Source of the DNA: Tepidanaerobacter acetatoxydans Re1
GTDB lineage: Bacteria > Bacillota > Thermosediminibacteria > Thermosediminibacterales > Tepidanaerobacteraceae
Length of the DNA stretch: 64,000 nucleotides
Direction of reading: 5' to 3'
Assembly: GCF_000328765.2 (NCBI RefSeq)
Contig: NC_019954.2
Span: 1,554,501 to 1,618,500 of the forward strand
Shown here: piece after piece, positions 60,571-64,000 of the stretch
Layout of the letters: every line of letters starts with the position of its first letter
Position numbering within the stretch: the first letter of the stretch is position 1
The notes under the pieces: generated by a model
Database searches by the model: none
What the model saw: only the letters and a program-made list of their open reading frames with translations
What the model was told of the DNA's origin: nothing
Translations under genes and position numbers: made by a program

Positions 60571-61494
60571 ATGTTGCAAAACTTACTCTTGAATTCTTTG
60601 GAGCAGGGTATGGTATACGGTATAATGGCTATGGGAGTATATATAACTTTTAAGATACTGAAGTTTTCCGACCTTACCGTAGATGGAAGTTTCCCTTTAG
60701 GAGCCGCAATAGCTGCTGCCCTTATAGTAGGAGGTTATCATCCTTTTTTCGCTACCCTGGCGGCACTTCTTGCTGGAGCATTGGCAGGATGTATAACCGG
60801 AATCTTAAATACTAAGGCCGGTATCAGCGACCTCTTATCCGGGATTCTAACCATGACATCACTATATTCAATAAATCTTCGTATAATGGGTCGGCCAAAT
60901 ACACCACTGTTAAATCAGCCGACAATTTATTCAGTAATAGATACTTTTGTAAAAGGGATTTGGCCGGCATTTCCGTCAAAGCATGTTTATTTGATATTTT
61001 TTATAATATTTGCCTTATTAATTAAGTTTATAGTTGATGCTTTTTTAAAAACTCAAATAGGATTTGCACTTAGAGCTACGGGTGATAATCCTCAAATGAT
61101 ACGAAGTCAAGGTGTAAATACCGATCTTGCAAAGATAATCGGCTTAGTTATTTCTAATAGCTTGGTAGCTTTGTCCGGCGCCTTAGTGGCACAGTATCTT
61201 GGATTCGCAGATGCCGGAATGGGAGTTGGCACTATAGTAGCAGGCCTTGCTTCAGTAATAATCGGTGATACCCTTTTAGGTGGAAGAACTGTATTTATTA
61301 GCACATTGGGAGTGCTGTTTGGCTCTTTCCTGTACCGCTTTAGTATTTCGTTAGTTCTTTCTTTCCGTTTGGCTCAAGCCTCGGATTTAAAACTTTTTAC
61401 TGCTATCGTTGTAGTTATTGCTTTAACAGCACCCCAGATTAAACAGGCCTTGAAACTTCGTATAAAAGGATGTGATTCTTATGGTAATTCTTGA
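60571..61494 (+). CDS. ABC importer permease (BPD_transp_2 type)
   Basis: The 307-residue integral membrane protein has eight or so helices and the motifs GIMAMGVYITFKILKFSDLT, VDGSFPLGAA and GFALRATGDNPQMIRSQGV, which are typical of the branched-chain-like permease family (LivH/BPD_transp_2). It starts 16 bases after the binding-protein gene and overlaps the ATPase gene by 14 bases. Confidence 0.9.
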   Translation: MLQNLLLNSLEQGMVYGIMAMGVYITFKILKFSDLTVDGSFPLGAAIAAALIVGGYHPFFATLAALLAGALAGCITGILNTKAGISDLLSGILTMTSLYSINLRIMGRPNTPLLNQPTIYSVIDTFVKGIWPAFPSKHVYLIFFIIFALLIKFIVDAFLKTQIGFALRATGDNPQMIRSQGVNTDLAKIIGLVISNSLVALSGALVAQYLGFADAGMGVGTIVAGLASVIIGDTLLGGRTVFISTLGVLFGSFLYRFSISLVLSFRLAQASDLKLFTAIVVVIALTAPQIKQALKLRIKGCDSYGNS

Positions 61495-62275
61495 CCATAT
61501 ACAAAAAATTTTTTATCGGAATACTCCTAACGAAAATCAAGTTTTAAACAATTTATCGCTTAAAGTTGAAGATGGGGATTTTATTACCGTAATCGGCAGT
61601 AACGGTGCAGGTAAATCTACCATGCTAAATGTTGTCGCTGGGGTACACCCTGTTGACAGTGGCAGCATTGTTCTAGACGGCATAGATATTACCCATCTTC
61701 CGGAATTTAGGCGAGCAGCTTTTATTGGACGAGTTTTTCAGGACCCCATGCTCGGTACTTCCCCTTCAATGACAATTGAAGAAAACCTGTCCATGGCTTA
61801 CGCACGACCAAATAATATGACACTTCGCTGGGGTTTAGATTTTCAGCGTAGGAAAATATTTAAAGATTATCTGAAGAACATTCCTCTCGGGCTTGAAAAT
61901 CGACTTTCAACTAAAGTGAAATTACTTTCAGGCGGTCAGCGACAGGCTTTAACTCTAATCATGGCTACTATGAAAAAACCAAAACTTCTGCTCCTGGATG
62001 AGCATACAGCTGCTTTAGATCCCAAAACAGCACAAATGGTAAATAGTCTTACAGAGGAAATCGTTCAAAAGAATAATATCACTACAATCATGGTAACTCA
62101 CAATTTAGAACACGCTATAAAAATGGGCAATCGGCTCATTATGATGCATAAAGGGCAAATTGTCATGGATTTAAGTGGTGAAGAAAAATCTACTATGACC
62201 ATCCCCCGCTTGCTCAACAAGTTCGAACAGCTGCAAGGCGAAAAATTTGCTGAGGATAGAGTTATGCTGGCTTAG
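61481..62275 (+). CDS. ABC importer ATPase
   Basis: The protein of about 264 residues has Walker A GSNGAGKSTML, signature LLSGGQRQALTL, and Walker B PKLLLLDEHTAALDP with the switch histidine near MVTHNLEHA. I chose the ATG at 61481 (MVILDHIQKIF), with AAGGATGTG upstream, rather than an ATA/ATT extension from 61472. It ends the three-gene operon. Its stop overlaps the stop of the convergent radical SAM gene by four bases, so no terminator separates the two. Confidence 0.93.
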   Translation: MVILDHIQKIFYRNTPNENQVLNNLSLKVEDGDFITVIGSNGAGKSTMLNVVAGVHPVDSGSIVLDGIDITHLPEFRRAAFIGRVFQDPMLGTSPSMTIEENLSMAYARPNNMTLRWGLDFQRRKIFKDYLKNIPLGLENRLSTKVKLLSGGQRQALTLIMATMKKPKLLLLDEHTAALDPKTAQMVNSLTEEIVQKNNITTIMVTHNLEHAIKMGNRLIMMHKGQIVMDLSGEEKSTMTIPRLLNKFEQLQGEKFAEDRVMLA

Positions 62276-63960
62276 ATGTCAAACTCAGCATAGTAGTTTT
62301 CTCCATCTTTCTGTAAAAAAACTATACCCTTCGTTTTTTTATTGGTATTGTTTGGAACATCATGCCTGAAAAGGCCGTAACTCAGTTTTTGTGATAATTT
62401 ATGATTTGATAAACCCACAGCTTGAAACAAATTTGTTTCAAGCCATTTTTTATTGTACGCGTATTCTTTGGCCTTATTTAAAAATTCTCGAGTTTCAATA
62501 GGTTCAATACACTCTGGCAAAGCTGCTTTACCGCTAGTTAGCATAAAATCAAATTTAATTATATCCTTGAAAACATCCGTATCAATGCCAACATTTTCTG
62601 CAAAGGAATATAGTATATCATATTGACTTTTTAAAGAATGTCTGGTTCTAAAAAGGTTTCTTTCTTTACAATAATTGTAAAGAGACATAAAAAGTGCAAA
62701 TGGCCGTTCAAATTTTGTATTAAGATAAGTCATCGAGTATCTGAATCGACCAGTGTTATAATACTTATCCACTAAAAGAGCTATTCCCTTAAGTATGCAG
62801 AGCTCTTGATAGCTTATATCATTGTTATAAAGAATTTCGTAAGGAGGTCTTGTGCGATAGACAATGCCGTATTTATGGGCATATTTTCTCAGCCCGGTAC
62901 CTTTTAACAGCTTTAAAAATCCCAACTGAATCTCAGCAGGATGAAGATTGTATACCTCATCAAAGGAATAACCAAACCTTTCAAAGCTCTCATGGGGCAG
63001 ACCTGCTATCAAATCCACATGAAGCTTTATACCGGTTGTCTTAAGCAGCTTAATTCCTTCAATTGTCCTTTTTACATTTGGTGTCCTTGATATTTCTTTT
63101 AGAGTTTCTGGATTGGTACTTTGGATTCCCACTTCAAACTGCAACTGCTTTTCAATGCCTGACAAAGCTTTTATAAAACGGTCATTTACCAGTTCTGGAT
63201 TTATTTCACAATGAAATACTGTATTACCAGGAAACTGACGAATGATATCCAACAAATCCAGTGCTCTGTCTAAATTGCAGTTAAACGAACGGTCTACTAA
63301 TTTTACTACCTTTACTCCCATCTGGGTAAATTTTAATAAGTCATTTTTAACTTTTTCCAGATCCGCTGTTCTGACGTGGGTTTCCAGTGAAGAAATACAA
63401 AATGCGCATTTAAAAGGGCATCCTCGAGACGTTTCATAATACACTAATTTATGTTCCAGGTCTTCATCGATGTAGGGAAAGGGAATGTCATTTAAATCCA
63501 CATACTCCTTTGGAATGTTTACCAATATATTATCATTGATTCGATATGCTAAACCATCAATGCTTTCTACAGGCATCTTCCCATTAAAAGCTTGAAGTAA
63601 TTCGCAAAAGCGCTTCTCTCCCTCACTTAATATTACATAGTCTACATGCGGAACTCTTTTTAATAATTCTTCTGTTTCATACGAAACTTCCGGCCCGCCA
63701 AGAACAATCACAGTCTCACTCTTTATTTTTTTTATATTTTCAGCGATGTACAACACGTCTTCAATATTCCATAAATAGCAGGAAAACCCAATTAGGTCAG
63801 CATTGTAAGACATGATATCTTCTAGAATATCATCAAAATTGTCATTTATTGTTGCCTCGTAGACACTAATATCTTCATCTCTGCAATAGGCAGCAATGTC
63901 CCGTATAGCAAGATTTGTATGAATGTATTTTGCATTTATTCCTACCAGTAATGTTTTCAT
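62272..63960 (-). CDS. B12-binding-domain radical SAM protein (DUF4080-type)
   Basis: The 562-residue protein has an N-terminal cobalamin-binding domain (about 1-135, IGFSCYLWNIED, VLGGPEVSYETEEL). A radical SAM core has the [4Fe-4S] motif SRGCPFKCAFCISS, with QFEVGIQSTNPETLKEISRT and VDLIAGLPHESFERF after it. A C-terminal DUF4080-like region follows. The family may methylate or otherwise modify an unknown substrate. A CGAGGGG ribosome site precedes the ATG. It overlaps the end of the ABC ATPase gene by four bases. Confidence 0.9.
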   Translation of the reverse strand: MKTLLVGINAKYIHTNLAIRDIAAYCRDEDISVYEATINDNFDDILEDIMSYNADLIGFSCYLWNIEDVLYIAENIKKIKSETVIVLGGPEVSYETEELLKRVPHVDYVILSEGEKRFCELLQAFNGKMPVESIDGLAYRINDNILVNIPKEYVDLNDIPFPYIDEDLEHKLVYYETSRGCPFKCAFCISSLETHVRTADLEKVKNDLLKFTQMGVKVVKLVDRSFNCNLDRALDLLDIIRQFPGNTVFHCEINPELVNDRFIKALSGIEKQLQFEVGIQSTNPETLKEISRTPNVKRTIEGIKLLKTTGIKLHVDLIAGLPHESFERFGYSFDEVYNLHPAEIQLGFLKLLKGTGLRKYAHKYGIVYRTRPPYEILYNNDISYQELCILKGIALLVDKYYNTGRFRYSMTYLNTKFERPFALFMSLYNYCKERNLFRTRHSLKSQYDILYSFAENVGIDTDVFKDIIKFDFMLTSGKAALPECIEPIETREFLNKAKEYAYNKKWLETNLFQAVGLSNHKLSQKLSYGLFRHDVPNNTNKKTKGIVFLQKDGENYYAEFDI

Positions 63961-64000
63961 TTCTACCCCTCGGTTTATATTTTAAAATTGGCATATAAAA

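Overview
The window looks like a chromosomal segment of an anaerobic, endospore-forming, low-GC member of the Firmicutes (class Clostridia). The evidence is the spore and germination genes (sleB-ypeB, spoIVFA/spoIVFB, spmA/spmB, a pdaB-like deacetylase), a complete mre-min-rod block with MinE, strong purine-rich ribosome binding sites, frequent TTG/GTG starts, and families typical of Clostridia (HutP, DUF4321, Gx transporter with NusG domain II, TIGR03960/TIGR03936). The gene style fits a Tepidanaerobacter/Thermosediminibacter-like thermophile, but that assignment is an inference. No rRNA, tRNA or CRISPR array was seen.

Region 1 (1-3.7 kb): germination pair sleB-ypeB, then several very small genes, including a 30-codon YjcZ-like membrane peptide, separated by strong hairpin terminators and one perfect 44-bp palindrome. 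Region 2 (3.7-22.3 kb, all minus strand): a long envelope and division block. In transcription order: NusG-II protein, Gx transporter, DUF4321, maf, radC, mreB, mreC, mreD, PBP2 (with an unusual inserted calcium-loop-like motif), minC, minD, minE, an FtsA-like ATPase with a long extra C-terminus, rodA, the M23/M50 pair (spoIVFA/spoIVFB-like), two radical-SAM-linked genes and RNase G/E. Region 3 (22.5-23.9 kb): an ECF sigma factor with its likely anti-sigma protein.

Region 4 (24-34.4 kb) is accessory DNA with decayed insertion sequences (IS3, ISAs1 and two IS4-type copies) and a frameshifted nuclease-like gene. The IS4-type copies are embedded in a catabolic cluster (26.6-40.2 kb, minus strand): SAF-domain dehydrogenase, Zn-alcohol dehydrogenase, GntP permease, Tdh-like dehydrogenase, PdxA2, DUF1537 kinase and a PrpR-type sigma-54 activator. 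A consensus -24/-12 sigma-54 promoter lies between the activator gene and the kinase gene. Together these suggest inducible use of a four-carbon acid sugar (threonate/erythronate type): GntP imports it, DUF1537 phosphorylates it, and PdxA2 oxidises it to dihydroxyacetone phosphate and CO2.

Region 5 (40.2-53.4 kb): Asp23-like protein, threonine aldolase, a chemotaxis-like transducer with a C-terminal sensor-like domain, spmAB, uvrC with an ArsR-type metal sensor, alanine dehydrogenase, a eukaryotic-type hexokinase, a two-component system and a PdaB-like deacetylase. Region 6 (53.4-64 kb): a half-length GDT1-like protein, tandem Na/Pi cotransporters, a zinc-ribbon microprotein, a ZIP transporter, HutP, an ABC importer preceded by a structured leader with attenuator-like hairpins, and a B12-binding radical SAM protein.
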